35,936 bases of DNA, from positions 1-35,936 of the forward strand of contig JAISSB010000085.1 of assembly GCA_031273325.1 (NCBI GenBank). Reading direction: 5' to 3'. This stretch comes from Treponema sp. (GTDB taxonomy: Bacteria > Spirochaetota > Spirochaetia > Treponematales > Breznakiellaceae). Both the position numbers and the translations under genes were made by a program. Positions 8,253 to 17,408 of this stretch are shown piece after piece. Under the pieces are notes generated by a model, which was given only the letters and a program-made list of their open reading frames with translations, was not told where the DNA came from and ran no database searches. Positions within the stretch are counted from its first letter, which is position 1. Each line of letters starts with the position of its first letter.

Positions 8253-11129
8253 ATGATAGTAAGAAAACAAAGATCTGTATTATTTTTAACTACAGTTCTA
8301 GCGCTTACAACTATGCTTTTAATTGACTCATGTGCAGGAACAGGAACAGTTGTTACCGGTTTAGGAGTTGATACTGTAGGGGGTTTTGAAAAAAGACTTG
8401 AAGAACTAGAAAGAAGGTTGGATGGTCTCAATAAGCGTTGTAAAGATGAATCAGAACATGCAATATGGCGAGCTAATTTTGATTCATTGAACAGTAATAT
8501 TGAATCTTTCGGCAACGACATTACAGCTGCGGAATCAAGGATTGATGCTTCTCGTTTTCGCGACATACAAGCACGGTTTAACACCCTTAAAGCAAATGCT
8601 GCCGATATAGAGGGAAGCCATCATGACCGCTTTGATGATCCAAATTGGAAAGAACGCGAACAAATTTTAAGTAACTTAAATGAGAGAATCTCCAGATTGG
8701 AGAAAGATTTTGAGGATAAAACTCTTCAAGATAATGTTCATGAAACGTTTGAGGAACATGCAGAGTGGCAACAGAAGTATGACGCGTTAAACAATGCATT
8801 GAACGAAGTTACCGCGTTGTTAAACAATAGTGATTCGAAATTTGCCAATCTTTCAACTGATGATGTTGTTCAAAAAGAAGATTTTGATAAATTATCGCCG
8901 CGTGTTCAGGTGCTTCAAGCAAAGGTAACTACGCTCAATCAGGGTCATAATGATAAGTATCTTGATGATCTAGAAGGCACATTGTCAGAATTAGATGACA
9001 AAATCGTTGGATTAGAGAGTCGTTTAAACTACCTCGGTGGTTCTGCTTATCAAGCTCCCGAAACTTATCCAAAATGGCTGGAGGATTTTAATCTCCTTAA
9101 AGGAGATATTAACCAGTACAGTACCGAACTGGCAAAAGTTAAACCAACCTTTAATAATCTTGACGATAGCAATGCTTCGTTAAAAAGACATTTTGGTACA
9201 TTAGAAACACGTTTCGAGCGGCTTCAAACGAACACTGCAGACGCAGAACTAAGAAAAATAGCAGAGATGCGTAGAGTAGTTGATGAACTTGGAGAAGCGG
9301 TAACTGTCATTGAACAGGGTGTTGCTAAATTAGCTGAAGATACGCCCACAGCTGATACTTTTGTTCGTATCCGTGAACTCTCTCAATTAAGAGAGGATAT
9401 CGATACCTTAAAACCCGATTTTGAATTTGGACGTAGTGTTCGTGACAATTTGGGAAACACTGCCCAACAACCAGCTGCTATTCAAGTTATAAACAGTTTC
9501 AATACAGCTGACGAACGTTTTGGTAGAGTGAGTACTGATGTCGATAATGCTGAAACAGCATTTATAGAGGAATCAAGCACTGCACTTAGTGTACTGGGAA
9601 CACAAGTAAATACTCTGGAAAATACACTCAAGACGATTAAGTCACTTCCACCAGAGCAAATTGTTATAGGAATTGAAGGTTTAAAACCCACTGTACAAGA
9701 CATCGATGATGCTTTTACATTCGGCGATGAAATTATTAATAATGTGGGAACACTTGCGAAAAAGCCTACAGCCACACGGTTGATTAACGATTTTTATTCG
9801 CTTAATGACCGGTACAATATTGTAAAACCTGATTTGAATGCAACAAAAAATACGGCACTTACACAATTATCTACTTCAATTTCAAGTTTAGACGGTAAAG
9901 TGACTGCCCTTGAACGCGATTATAAAACACTAGGTGATTTTGCCCAACCAGCTGAATTATCTAAACAAGCGGCAACGACCAATGTACTCGACAAAACAAT
10001 AGAACCTTTTGATGTCAATTATATTGTTTCAACATTTTCACGACTTAAATCTACCACAAGTGACTTGGATAAAGATTTTGAAACAACTAAAGCTGCAGCA
10101 GCTAGTTTGCCACCCGGAACAGAAGTTATAAAGAAGCAATTAGAAACGTCAGAAAAGCGGTATAATGCGTTGAAGCAAAACATTAACGATTCGGAAAGCA
10201 CAGCTTTGACACTCTTTGGGGCAGCAGTTGATCGATTGGAGCGCTCGTTAGTCGAGCAAGAAACAGCTGTTAATGCACTTGTTCAGTATGATATTCCAGC
10301 AGAATTCTCTACATTGGTAAATAAATTTGCTCAAGTAAAATCTACCGTACAAAATCTTGCAAAATCTTTTACCTCAGGGCATGTTGTTGCAAATAATATT
10401 GGCAGTTACGGGCAAGTACAACCCGGACAGGCTTATGTGACGAAATTCAATGACTTGGAACAAGAGTACAACGAATTTAGCACTCTGGTTGCTGATATTG
10501 AAAATGAAGCTTACGCTCTTGCAAACAGTGAAATAAATACTGTAGCAGCGGAGGTTATTATTCTTGAAACTGATTTAAATGACATTAGTGGAACAGTTAA
10601 ACCTGAAGATTTTGGTCAAATGCTGCAGAAATTCTTTAATATCCGAAATAATGTAAATGAGTTACAAGATGAATTTGCACTTGGAAGCGCTCTTGCTAAT
10701 GATTTAGGTCCTTTTGGAAAAACTGATAGTGGAAAGCTTATCCTTGAAAAGTTCAACTGGATCAGAAATGAATATGAACTATTACGAGAAAATATTGCCA
10801 GTGCGGAAAGAGTCCATATGGGTACAGTAGAAAAACAAATTGACAGTTTAGGTACTGATCTTGCACACCTCAATTCTGATCTGTTAATTCGTGTTCGTTC
10901 TCAGTTTAATACTCCAAATGAACTTGCCCACGCTGTAGATATCGAACAATTAATAAACAGAACTACAGCTTTAGAAAAGCGCTTTGATCTTGCAAGCAGT
11001 GTCCGGAATGTACTTGAACAGCTTGCCGGTAACAGAAGAGAACAAGCTACAGTAACAAAATTTGATGCTCTTCAAGCTACATTCAATGGATTGAAAGTAT
11101 CTGTTAACGATTTAAACAAAATTAAATAA
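8253..11129 (+). CDS. Modular coiled-coil lipoprotein, paralogue 2
   Basis: A 958-aa lipoprotein with a strong ribosome binding site (AAAGGAGG). The signal segment ends in LLIDSC with Cys27. It lacks the proline- or serine-rich linker of the other two and goes almost directly into charged coiled coil. At least four clear repeats of the shared module are visible, with cues such as FGRSVRDNLG, FGDEIINNVG, SGHVVANNIG and LGSALANDLG, each followed by a FN..L..Y..LK-type helix. The C-terminus (TKFDALQATFNGLKVSVNDL) closely matches paralogue 1. It is likely an extended rod anchored in a membrane. Transcription appears monocistronic. Function is unknown; a structural, tethering or surface role is an inference. 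Confidence 0.85.
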   Translation: MIVRKQRSVLFLTTVLALTTMLLIDSCAGTGTVVTGLGVDTVGGFEKRLEELERRLDGLNKRCKDESEHAIWRANFDSLNSNIESFGNDITAAESRIDASRFRDIQARFNTLKANAADIEGSHHDRFDDPNWKEREQILSNLNERISRLEKDFEDKTLQDNVHETFEEHAEWQQKYDALNNALNEVTALLNNSDSKFANLSTDDVVQKEDFDKLSPRVQVLQAKVTTLNQGHNDKYLDDLEGTLSELDDKIVGLESRLNYLGGSAYQAPETYPKWLEDFNLLKGDINQYSTELAKVKPTFNNLDDSNASLKRHFGTLETRFERLQTNTADAELRKIAEMRRVVDELGEAVTVIEQGVAKLAEDTPTADTFVRIRELSQLREDIDTLKPDFEFGRSVRDNLGNTAQQPAAIQVINSFNTADERFGRVSTDVDNAETAFIEESSTALSVLGTQVNTLENTLKTIKSLPPEQIVIGIEGLKPTVQDIDDAFTFGDEIINNVGTLAKKPTATRLINDFYSLNDRYNIVKPDLNATKNTALTQLSTSISSLDGKVTALERDYKTLGDFAQPAELSKQAATTNVLDKTIEPFDVNYIVSTFSRLKSTTSDLDKDFETTKAAAASLPPGTEVIKKQLETSEKRYNALKQNINDSESTALTLFGAAVDRLERSLVEQETAVNALVQYDIPAEFSTLVNKFAQVKSTVQNLAKSFTSGHVVANNIGSYGQVQPGQAYVTKFNDLEQEYNEFSTLVADIENEAYALANSEINTVAAEVIILETDLNDISGTVKPEDFGQMLQKFFNIRNNVNELQDEFALGSALANDLGPFGKTDSGKLILEKFNWIRNEYELLRENIASAERVHMGTVEKQIDSLGTDLAHLNSDLLIRVRSQFNTPNELAHAVDIEQLINRTTALEKRFDLASSVRNVLEQLAGNRREQATVTKFDALQATFNGLKVSVNDLNKIK

Positions 11130-11145
11130 TTTTTAAGTTTCTATA

Positions 11146-11180
11146 AAGGAGGCGGTACTAAAACCGCCTCCTTAAGCTTT
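11146..11180 (+). terminator. Rho-independent terminator after lipoprotein 2
   Basis: A long perfect stem, AAGGAGGCGGT (11146-11156) with ACCGCCTCCTT (11163-11173) and a 6-base loop, is followed by AAGCTTTTT. It is the strongest hairpin in the window. Confidence 0.85.
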
Positions 11181-11201
11181 TTACAAAAAATTTTTCTAGT
11201 C

Positions 11202-11230
11202 TTGTCAGATATTCTAATCTAGGTTATTCT
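11202..11230 (+). promoter_or_regulatory. Promoter of the third coiled-coil lipoprotein gene
   Basis: TTGTCA (11202-11207) is 17 bases from TATTCT (11225-11230), with the same TTGTCAGAT context as the second gene. GAGGAGG lies shortly before the ATG at 11277. Confidence 0.72.
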
Positions 11231-11276
11231 GTAAGAAAGTTATTCAAGCAATAAGTATAAGTGAGGAGGACTATAT

Positions 11277-14200
11277 ATGATAGTCAAGAATTGGACCTGG
11301 AAGCCGTTCTTGTATGTGGCATTAATACTCAGTATCGGTATATATGTATCATGCGCGAGTAGGGGGACAGCATTAGTATCTGATAGACAACCAGCAGTGA
11401 GTGAGAGTCAGCCACAGCCGGTAATTATTCAAACACCCTCAGTAATTATTCAAACGGTTCCACCAGAAACAGCACAGACTCCGCCGGCGACAACCACTCC
11501 GCCAGCGGTAGTACAGACTCCACCGGCAACAGTACAAGCTCCGCCGGCGGCAGCACAGACTCCACCGACAACAATTACTCCACCGACAGCAGTTCAGACT
11601 CCACCGACACGGCAACCACCCGCTACTATTTCTGCCGATCTTCAAGCACTTATCAATGATTCAGAGTCAAAAATTAACCTACTTGATAAAGAAGTTACAT
11701 CATTAGAAACAAGACTTGATTATTTAGGAACTTATCCTATACCGGACCAGCTTCCAAAACTAATAAGTGATTTTGCCCAACTGAAACAAGAAGTTACAGA
11801 ACTTGATAACGATCTTGTACTGGTAAAAAACAGCTTTAATCAAGTCGGAGCAAATGATGCGAATCCTCAAGCGGTTAATGAGGTGATTGCAAAGTACAAT
11901 ACGTTGGATAATCGCTTTGGTGTTCTGAAATCAGAGGTTAGTACGGTGGAAGCATTAGGTTTTGAGGAACTTGGTGTATCGATCAGTGCGTTAAAAACGG
12001 AAATCAATAATTTAGAACTGGAATTAAATGGTTTGAGCGCTTATGCAGTTCCAGACGAAATTATTCCATTAGTAAAAGAATTTGCTTCTATTAAGGAAGC
12101 AATTAATACTCTTGATGGTGATTTTCAACTTGGTCGTAATGTTCGTGATAATTTAGGAGATTTTGCAAAAGTAACCGCGGGAGCAAAACTAGTTTCTGAG
12201 TTTGACGCTGTTGACTCACAATTTTCAACGCTTAAAGGACAGGTCGGCTTTGTTGAAGCAACCGGTTTTGATGAGCTTGGATATGCGGTTAACGACCTGA
12301 AAGCTGAAATAGAGAGACTTGGTAAGGAGTTAGATGTACTTAAAGGTACGACAGCTGCTCCGGAAGAAGTTATTTCAGAATATGTAGACTTAAGAGACGG
12401 TGTAAATAATCTTGAAACCGCTTTTATAGTAGGACGTGAAGTTCGTGACAACCTTGGTTCGTTAGCAAAGATAGATACTGGTATTAGATTAGTAGGTGAT
12501 TTTAACGCGTTAAGTACTAAATTTGAGGAATTGAAAGTTAATGTTACCAAAGCTGAACTAGCAGAAATTAATAGCCTAAATGCCGAGCTTGCGGAATTAA
12601 AACAAGATGTTATTCTTTTGGAAGACCAGCTCTATGCGCTTCAAGCGTATGCAGAGACTGCAGATTTTACTACAGTCTTGTCGAATTTCTCAAATCTTAA
12701 AAATTCAATTGCTGATCTTGAAGAATTTTTTAATGTTGCTACTCAAGCTTCTACTCAGTTAGGTCCATTAGCTCAAGTACCGCCTACTCCTCAATTGTTG
12801 AGTGAATTGAGTGATCTTAAAACTAGATATGCAAATCTAAAAAAAGAAGTAGTTGCCACCGAGCTTGCGGGTTATGAAATGCTTGCTTCAATTCTTGACG
12901 ATTTGGACAGTGCAGTGACTGGGCTAGAATTAAATGTAAGTACCTTTTTGGATTCTGACTTTGCATCACTTGAAGAGCTGAATGCAACGACTAACTTCGC
13001 AGGAGTTGAACGGGACACTGCTGATATTGGGGAAATTTACACCAATATACATAGTGTTCTTAATGGACTTGGCGAATTTGCAACGACTGACGCCGGAGAC
13101 GCTTTAATAACCCGTTTCACCGCAATGCGTGTTGAATTTGCGGGAGTGAAGGAACTTGTTGACGGTTTAGAGACAGAAATTGCCCAACTTAACAATGTAT
13201 CCCGAGGTATATTGACTCTCGAAACTGCTCTTCTAAAATTAGAGAATAAATTTGATTCGCTTGGATATTACATTGTCCCTGACGAATTTAGCACATTGGT
13301 AGATAATTTCTCGCAATTGAAAAAAGATACTGCTGCATTGGAAATACCGTTTACTGATACACGTTCTAGACTAAGTAGTTTGCGTAAATTGCGTGTTGGT
13401 TCTACATTTGCAGCTCTCGATAAAGAATATGAAGCATTTAAAGGTTCGGTTATTGATGCTGAATCTTATGGTTTTTCGGAAATTAGTCAAGCTGTAGCCG
13501 AATTAGAAGCTATTGTCATTGGTCTTGAAGTTGCTTTTGATGATTTAAGTGAATATGTTGTACCTGATGACTTTTCTGCACTGATAGCTGATTTTGGTGA
13601 ACTTAAAGCAGCCGTTACCGATCTTGAAGAAGCCTTTGTTATTGGGAATTCTATACAGTCTGGTATGGGAGAATTTACCCAAATACCGCCTGGTCCAGAA
13701 CTTATTGCTGAGTATGCAGCGCTTAAAGTTGAATATAATGCTCTCAAAGATACTATAGCTGTAAGTGAAAAAGCAGGTGGTACGGTGCTAGCGAACGCCA
13801 TAACTGATCTTGAAAATCGTTTTATTGCACTTGGGGATTATTTTATTCCTGATGATTTTACCAAATTGGTATCTGATTTTGCTGCCTTAAAAGCAGAACT
13901 TGGTTGGTATGACGAAGCTTTTAAAGGTATTAACAAGGCTCTTGGAAACGGAGGATTGGAAAAGGCAGCTCCCGGTGTTGAAGCTGAATATGTATCCTTG
14001 AAAAGTGCTGTAAAAGAGGCAGAAAGTATTGGATTTGGTGAGCTTGCTAAAGCTATTGCAGAATTAGAGCAGACTGTTATAAATCTCGAATCGAATTTGT
14101 ATTCACTTGATAGTTATAAAGTCCCTGAAGAAATAGCGACAATAATAGCTCAATTTTCAGCGCTTAAATCTACTGTTATTGACCTTGAAGAAGTATTTAA

Positions 14201-14630
14201 TTACGCCGACACTATGAAAACTGGCTTGAATCCTTTAGCTAAGGTAGACCCCACTCCGGAATTAATTTCCGAGTTTGACGCACTCAAAGCTGAATATGCT
14301 GTACTCAAATCAGATATTGATACTGCTGAAGCTTATGGCTTTGCTCAAGCAAATCTCATAATTGATGATTTAGAAGCAGCTATTAAATCTGTTGAAACAA
14401 CATTAATTCCTGTTGTAGTTGAATTAAAAATCGACGCTGTACGGCGTAGTGATTTGGAAGTCCCTGTTGCAACTATTGAAGAAAATTTCAATGTAGTTGA
14501 TGGAGCAATCAGCGAACTGAAAACAGGTGAATTCTCAGGAAAAGATGCAACAAAAAAACTTGTTGACCGCTTGAATCTACTTAAAGTTGAATTTGTTGCT
14601 CTTAAAGCAAAAATTGCCGAATTGAATTAA
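11277..14630 (+). CDS. Giant modular coiled-coil lipoprotein, paralogue 3 (ten modules)
   Basis: An 1117-aa lipoprotein. The N-terminus MIVKNW matches MVVKNW of paralogue 1, and the lipobox is IYVSC with Cys26. Residues about 50-115 are a Pro/Thr/Gln/Ala linker of QTPPAT-like repeats. After this, ten successive modules of about 100 residues can be delimited by eye. Each begins with L...I..LE..L..L, continues Y.VPDEF..L...F..LK....LE..F, then VRDNLG.FA....G..L..EF..L...F..LK, and ends in an AE..GF.EL linker. Modules 2, 3, 7 and 9 are closest; modules 5, 8 and 10 have diverged. The pattern suggests spectrin-like helical bundles in a long rod. No catalytic motif was seen and the function is unknown. 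Confidence 0.87.
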   Translation: MIVKNWTWKPFLYVALILSIGIYVSCASRGTALVSDRQPAVSESQPQPVIIQTPSVIIQTVPPETAQTPPATTTPPAVVQTPPATVQAPPAAAQTPPTTITPPTAVQTPPTRQPPATISADLQALINDSESKINLLDKEVTSLETRLDYLGTYPIPDQLPKLISDFAQLKQEVTELDNDLVLVKNSFNQVGANDANPQAVNEVIAKYNTLDNRFGVLKSEVSTVEALGFEELGVSISALKTEINNLELELNGLSAYAVPDEIIPLVKEFASIKEAINTLDGDFQLGRNVRDNLGDFAKVTAGAKLVSEFDAVDSQFSTLKGQVGFVEATGFDELGYAVNDLKAEIERLGKELDVLKGTTAAPEEVISEYVDLRDGVNNLETAFIVGREVRDNLGSLAKIDTGIRLVGDFNALSTKFEELKVNVTKAELAEINSLNAELAELKQDVILLEDQLYALQAYAETADFTTVLSNFSNLKNSIADLEEFFNVATQASTQLGPLAQVPPTPQLLSELSDLKTRYANLKKEVVATELAGYEMLASILDDLDSAVTGLELNVSTFLDSDFASLEELNATTNFAGVERDTADIGEIYTNIHSVLNGLGEFATTDAGDALITRFTAMRVEFAGVKELVDGLETEIAQLNNVSRGILTLETALLKLENKFDSLGYYIVPDEFSTLVDNFSQLKKDTAALEIPFTDTRSRLSSLRKLRVGSTFAALDKEYEAFKGSVIDAESYGFSEISQAVAELEAIVIGLEVAFDDLSEYVVPDDFSALIADFGELKAAVTDLEEAFVIGNSIQSGMGEFTQIPPGPELIAEYAALKVEYNALKDTIAVSEKAGGTVLANAITDLENRFIALGDYFIPDDFTKLVSDFAALKAELGWYDEAFKGINKALGNGGLEKAAPGVEAEYVSLKSAVKEAESIGFGELAKAIAELEQTVINLESNLYSLDSYKVPEEIATIIAQFSALKSTVIDLEEVFNYADTMKTGLNPLAKVDPTPELISEFDALKAEYAVLKSDIDTAEAYGFAQANLIIDDLEAAIKSVETTLIPVVVELKIDAVRRSDLEVPVATIEENFNVVDGAISELKTGEFSGKDATKKLVDRLNLLKVEFVALKAKIAELN

Positions 14631-14635
14631 CTCAT

Positions 14636-14660
14636 CCCACCCTTAGGGGTGGGTCTTTTC
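14636..14660 (+). terminator. Rho-independent terminator after lipoprotein 3
   Basis: CCCACCC (14636-14642) pairs with GGGTGGG (14647-14653) around a 4-base loop, followed by TCTTTT. It lies in the convergent gap between lipoprotein 3 and flhA. Confidence 0.78.
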
Positions 14661-14690
14661 TGAATAATCTTAGACTATATGTGAAAAAAC

Positions 14691-16790
14691 TCAGCAACGT
14701 ACAACCCCGACTGCTTCCAAAGCAATATCCGAGGAAATTTCAGGTACGGAAAGTACTACTAATTCAGGTAATTCACGTTCAGTAGAAGCTTTAACAAGAT
14801 ACCGTGCTGCTTCTGAACAAAGTATAACTGGTTCCCAACCGTGCTCTTGCATTGCCGCAACAGAACGTGAAACAGCCTTTATCCATACATTCTGCAATGA
14901 AGGTTCGAGCGCGGGAATAACTCCCGAACTTGTTTCAACACGACTTTCTACAATTTTTTGTTCCATAGTTTGTTCAAGAGTAAGCACTCGTAATGTCAGA
15001 TCATCGTCGGCATATTTGTGACAGATTTGACGACTCAATGCTTGCCGTGCTTTTTCTGTAAGGAATCGAGTATCACGCGTCACCGGGGCATAATCTGCTA
15101 AAGCTTCCAGAATACTCACCATATTCCGGATAGATACTTGTTCTTTCAATAGTCCCTGTAAAACTTTTTGAATTTCACCAAGATTTAACGCCTTAGGTCC
15201 AAGTATTTCTTCAACGACTGCCGGATATTCTTTTTTAATAGTATCGAGAATAGCCTGTGTTTCCTGACGACCAAGGATTTCCGATGCGTGTGTTTTAATA
15301 ATTTCAGTCAAGTGCGTTGCAATAATTGAAGGTGGGTCAACAACAGTATAACCTGCCCGTTCAGCTTCGTCACGGCGCTCTTCATTAATCCAAACGGCCG
15401 GTAATCCAAACGTCGGGTCTCGTGTCTTTTCTCCTGCTATCTCTTCACGTACAAATCCTGATTTAATACAAAGATAACAGTTCATTCGAATTTTTCCTCG
15501 TCCGACGTCCACACCTCGAATCTTAAAACAGTATTCAGAAGGTTCTAAAGCTATATTATCAATGATTCGTATTTTTGGAATGACGAGTCCAAGTTCAAGC
15601 GCCGATTGTCGTCGAATACCCTGCACCCGCTCCAAAAGTTCTGCCCCACGGTCACGATCAACAAGCGGAATTAACCCGTAACCCAATTCTAAAGAAAGCG
15701 CATCGAGTGGTACAATCGGTGACATTTCCGCTTGTTCTTCCCGTTTTTTAACGGTTTCTGTTTTTGTTATTGCATTATATTCTTTTTCTTTCTGTTGTCC
15801 ACGGCTGAGTCTAAAAGCAAGAAAACCCAAAAGGACAGCAAGCGGTACCAGTACATACCAGGGAAATCCGGGAAGTAATGAAAAACCGGCAAGCACAAAA
15901 GCGCTCACCCAATAAATTCGTGCGTCACGAGAAAATTGGTATGCAACATCTTCGCCAAGTGTTCCATTAGAAACAGAGCGTGTTACAACTATACCAGTCG
16001 CTGTAGAAATAAGGAGAGCCGGCAATTGGGCAAGCAATCCGTCTCCAATAGAAAATGCAATATACGTACTAATGGCAGAACTGATTGGTTCACCGTAATA
16101 GGCAACACCAATGATAATACCGCCAAGTATGTTAACCACGGTGATAAAAATGCCAATTTTAACGTTACCGGAGATGAATTTACTTGAACCGTCCATAGCA
16201 CCGTAAAAATCAACTTCCTGTTGCAACAGCTGTTTGCGCGTCCGCGCTTCTTCTTCACTAATTGACCCAGAACTGTATTCGGCGTCTATAGACATTTGTT
16301 TTCCAGGCATTGCATCGAGCGCAAACCGTGCAGCAACTTCTGATATTCGCGTTGCTCCTTTCGTAATAACAACAACCTGTACAGCAATGATCACAATGAA
16401 AATAATAAAACCAACGACAACTCCCTGAGCGCCGCTAGAACCTACAACAAACGTTGAAAATGCGCGAATCATCCGTCCGTCAAAGCTTGATCCCATAGTA
16501 AGGATAAGACGCGTTGACGACACATTGAGAGCAAGACTAAATACCGTCAAAACAAGCAATACTGTGGGGAAAATACTAAAATCAGTTGCTTTTTTTGTAT
16601 AAAGAACAATAAGAAGAACAAGAAGCGACAGTACAAAGTTAAGCGCTTGAAGGGCATCAAGCATCACTGTCGGCAAAGGAATCACAATCATAATTGTTAC
16701 CAGTACAACGCCGATAGCAATAAACATATCACGCCCATTTCCAAATATCGTCGTTGCTCGGTTTTGGTTTTTTACTAATGTATCTGCCAT
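14691..16790 (-). CDS. flhA: Flagellar biosynthesis export-gate protein FlhA
   Basis: A 699-aa inner-membrane component of the flagellar type III export apparatus; its cytoplasmic domain forms the ring that receives export substrates and chaperones. The first about 330 residues contain roughly eight membrane helices, with the conserved loop ATRISEVAARFALDAMPGKQ followed by MSIDAEY. The cytoplasmic C-terminal domain (from about 355) contains GYGLIPLVD and PAVWI typical of FlhA. Length is normal. It is not flanked by flhB, flhF or other flagellar genes, which is unusual for spirochetes. It is convergent with lipoprotein 3 and divergent from the next gene. No clear Shine-Dalgarno sequence precedes ATG 16790. 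Confidence 0.96.
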   Translation of the reverse strand: MADTLVKNQNRATTIFGNGRDMFIAIGVVLVTIMIVIPLPTVMLDALQALNFVLSLLVLLIVLYTKKATDFSIFPTVLLVLTVFSLALNVSSTRLILTMGSSFDGRMIRAFSTFVVGSSGAQGVVVGFIIFIVIIAVQVVVITKGATRISEVAARFALDAMPGKQMSIDAEYSSGSISEEEARTRKQLLQQEVDFYGAMDGSSKFISGNVKIGIFITVVNILGGIIIGVAYYGEPISSAISTYIAFSIGDGLLAQLPALLISTATGIVVTRSVSNGTLGEDVAYQFSRDARIYWVSAFVLAGFSLLPGFPWYVLVPLAVLLGFLAFRLSRGQQKEKEYNAITKTETVKKREEQAEMSPIVPLDALSLELGYGLIPLVDRDRGAELLERVQGIRRQSALELGLVIPKIRIIDNIALEPSEYCFKIRGVDVGRGKIRMNCYLCIKSGFVREEIAGEKTRDPTFGLPAVWINEERRDEAERAGYTVVDPPSIIATHLTEIIKTHASEILGRQETQAILDTIKKEYPAVVEEILGPKALNLGEIQKVLQGLLKEQVSIRNMVSILEALADYAPVTRDTRFLTEKARQALSRQICHKYADDDLTLRVLTLEQTMEQKIVESRVETSSGVIPALEPSLQNVWIKAVSRSVAAMQEHGWEPVILCSEAARYLVKASTERELPELVVLSVPEISSDIALEAVGVVRC

Positions 16791-16846
16791 AGAATAGTTA
16801 TTTTAAGCTTTTTTTAATGATACTACAAGCCTACGTTTAAATACGC

Positions 16847-16875
16847 TTGCAGGCAAAAAAAAAGTACTCTATACT
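16847..16875 (+). promoter_or_regulatory. Promoter of the putative regulator-atpB unit
   Basis: TTGCAG (16847-16852) is 17 bases from TATACT (16870-16875). The predicted transcription start falls within about three bases of the ATG at 16885, and no Shine-Dalgarno sequence is visible, so the transcript may be leaderless or nearly so. Confidence 0.65.
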
Positions 16876-16884
16876 TAATATATT

Positions 16885-17397
16885 ATGATCAACAGTTTAA
16901 TAGATAATCTAAACCTTAATGCTCGTGATTTGGCAATTCGTTGGAAAGATAAGATTCGTCAAATTCCGCATTTGACGAATTATAATAATCTTGATGACGA
17001 AACGTTGATAGAGAGTATGTTGTCATTATTTCCGCTGGTAGCACGGACGCTCGACCGCGGATTAGACCGTTCACTGGTAGGGGGAACCTTTGTTAACCTT
17101 GGAAAAGAGCAAATGCATAAAAGTTTTCCCATTTCAGAGGTAATTTACGGGATAAATATCGTTCAACAAACCATAATTGAATATATTATGAGCGATTTTA
17201 TTTTTGACAATCCTCTCCAAATGTACGCTGCTATGGGAATGATTATGAAGATATCGGAGTTATTTCTCCTTGGCTGTTTTTACTTAACAAAAGGTTTTTT
17301 AGAAGCAACCTATACATCTCTAAACAGTACCGAAGCAGTATCTGAAGATATTCTTAAAAAGTATTTTAGAGATGATTTCTTCTTCAAAAGAAATTAA
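16885..17397 (+). CDS. Putative RsbRD N-terminal-domain regulator
   Basis: A 170-aa soluble, mainly helical protein. The pattern WKDKIRQIP, then a stretch around LFPLVARTLDRG, then FPISEVIYGINIVQQTIIEYI resembles the RsbRD N-terminal sensor domain found on stressosome and sigma-regulator proteins. No STAS, kinase or phosphatase domain follows, so it would be a stand-alone sensor domain. The assignment is from memory of the pattern and is tentative. It lies 11 bases upstream of atpB on the same strand, presumably in one transcript. The atpI gene that often precedes atpB is multi-spanning and hydrophobic; this protein is not, so it is not atpI. Confidence 0.55.
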   Translation: MINSLIDNLNLNARDLAIRWKDKIRQIPHLTNYNNLDDETLIESMLSLFPLVARTLDRGLDRSLVGGTFVNLGKEQMHKSFPISEVIYGINIVQQTIIEYIMSDFIFDNPLQMYAAMGMIMKISELFLLGCFYLTKGFLEATYTSLNSTEAVSEDILKKYFRDDFFFKRN

Positions 17398-17408
17398 TAG
17401 AGAAAAAG

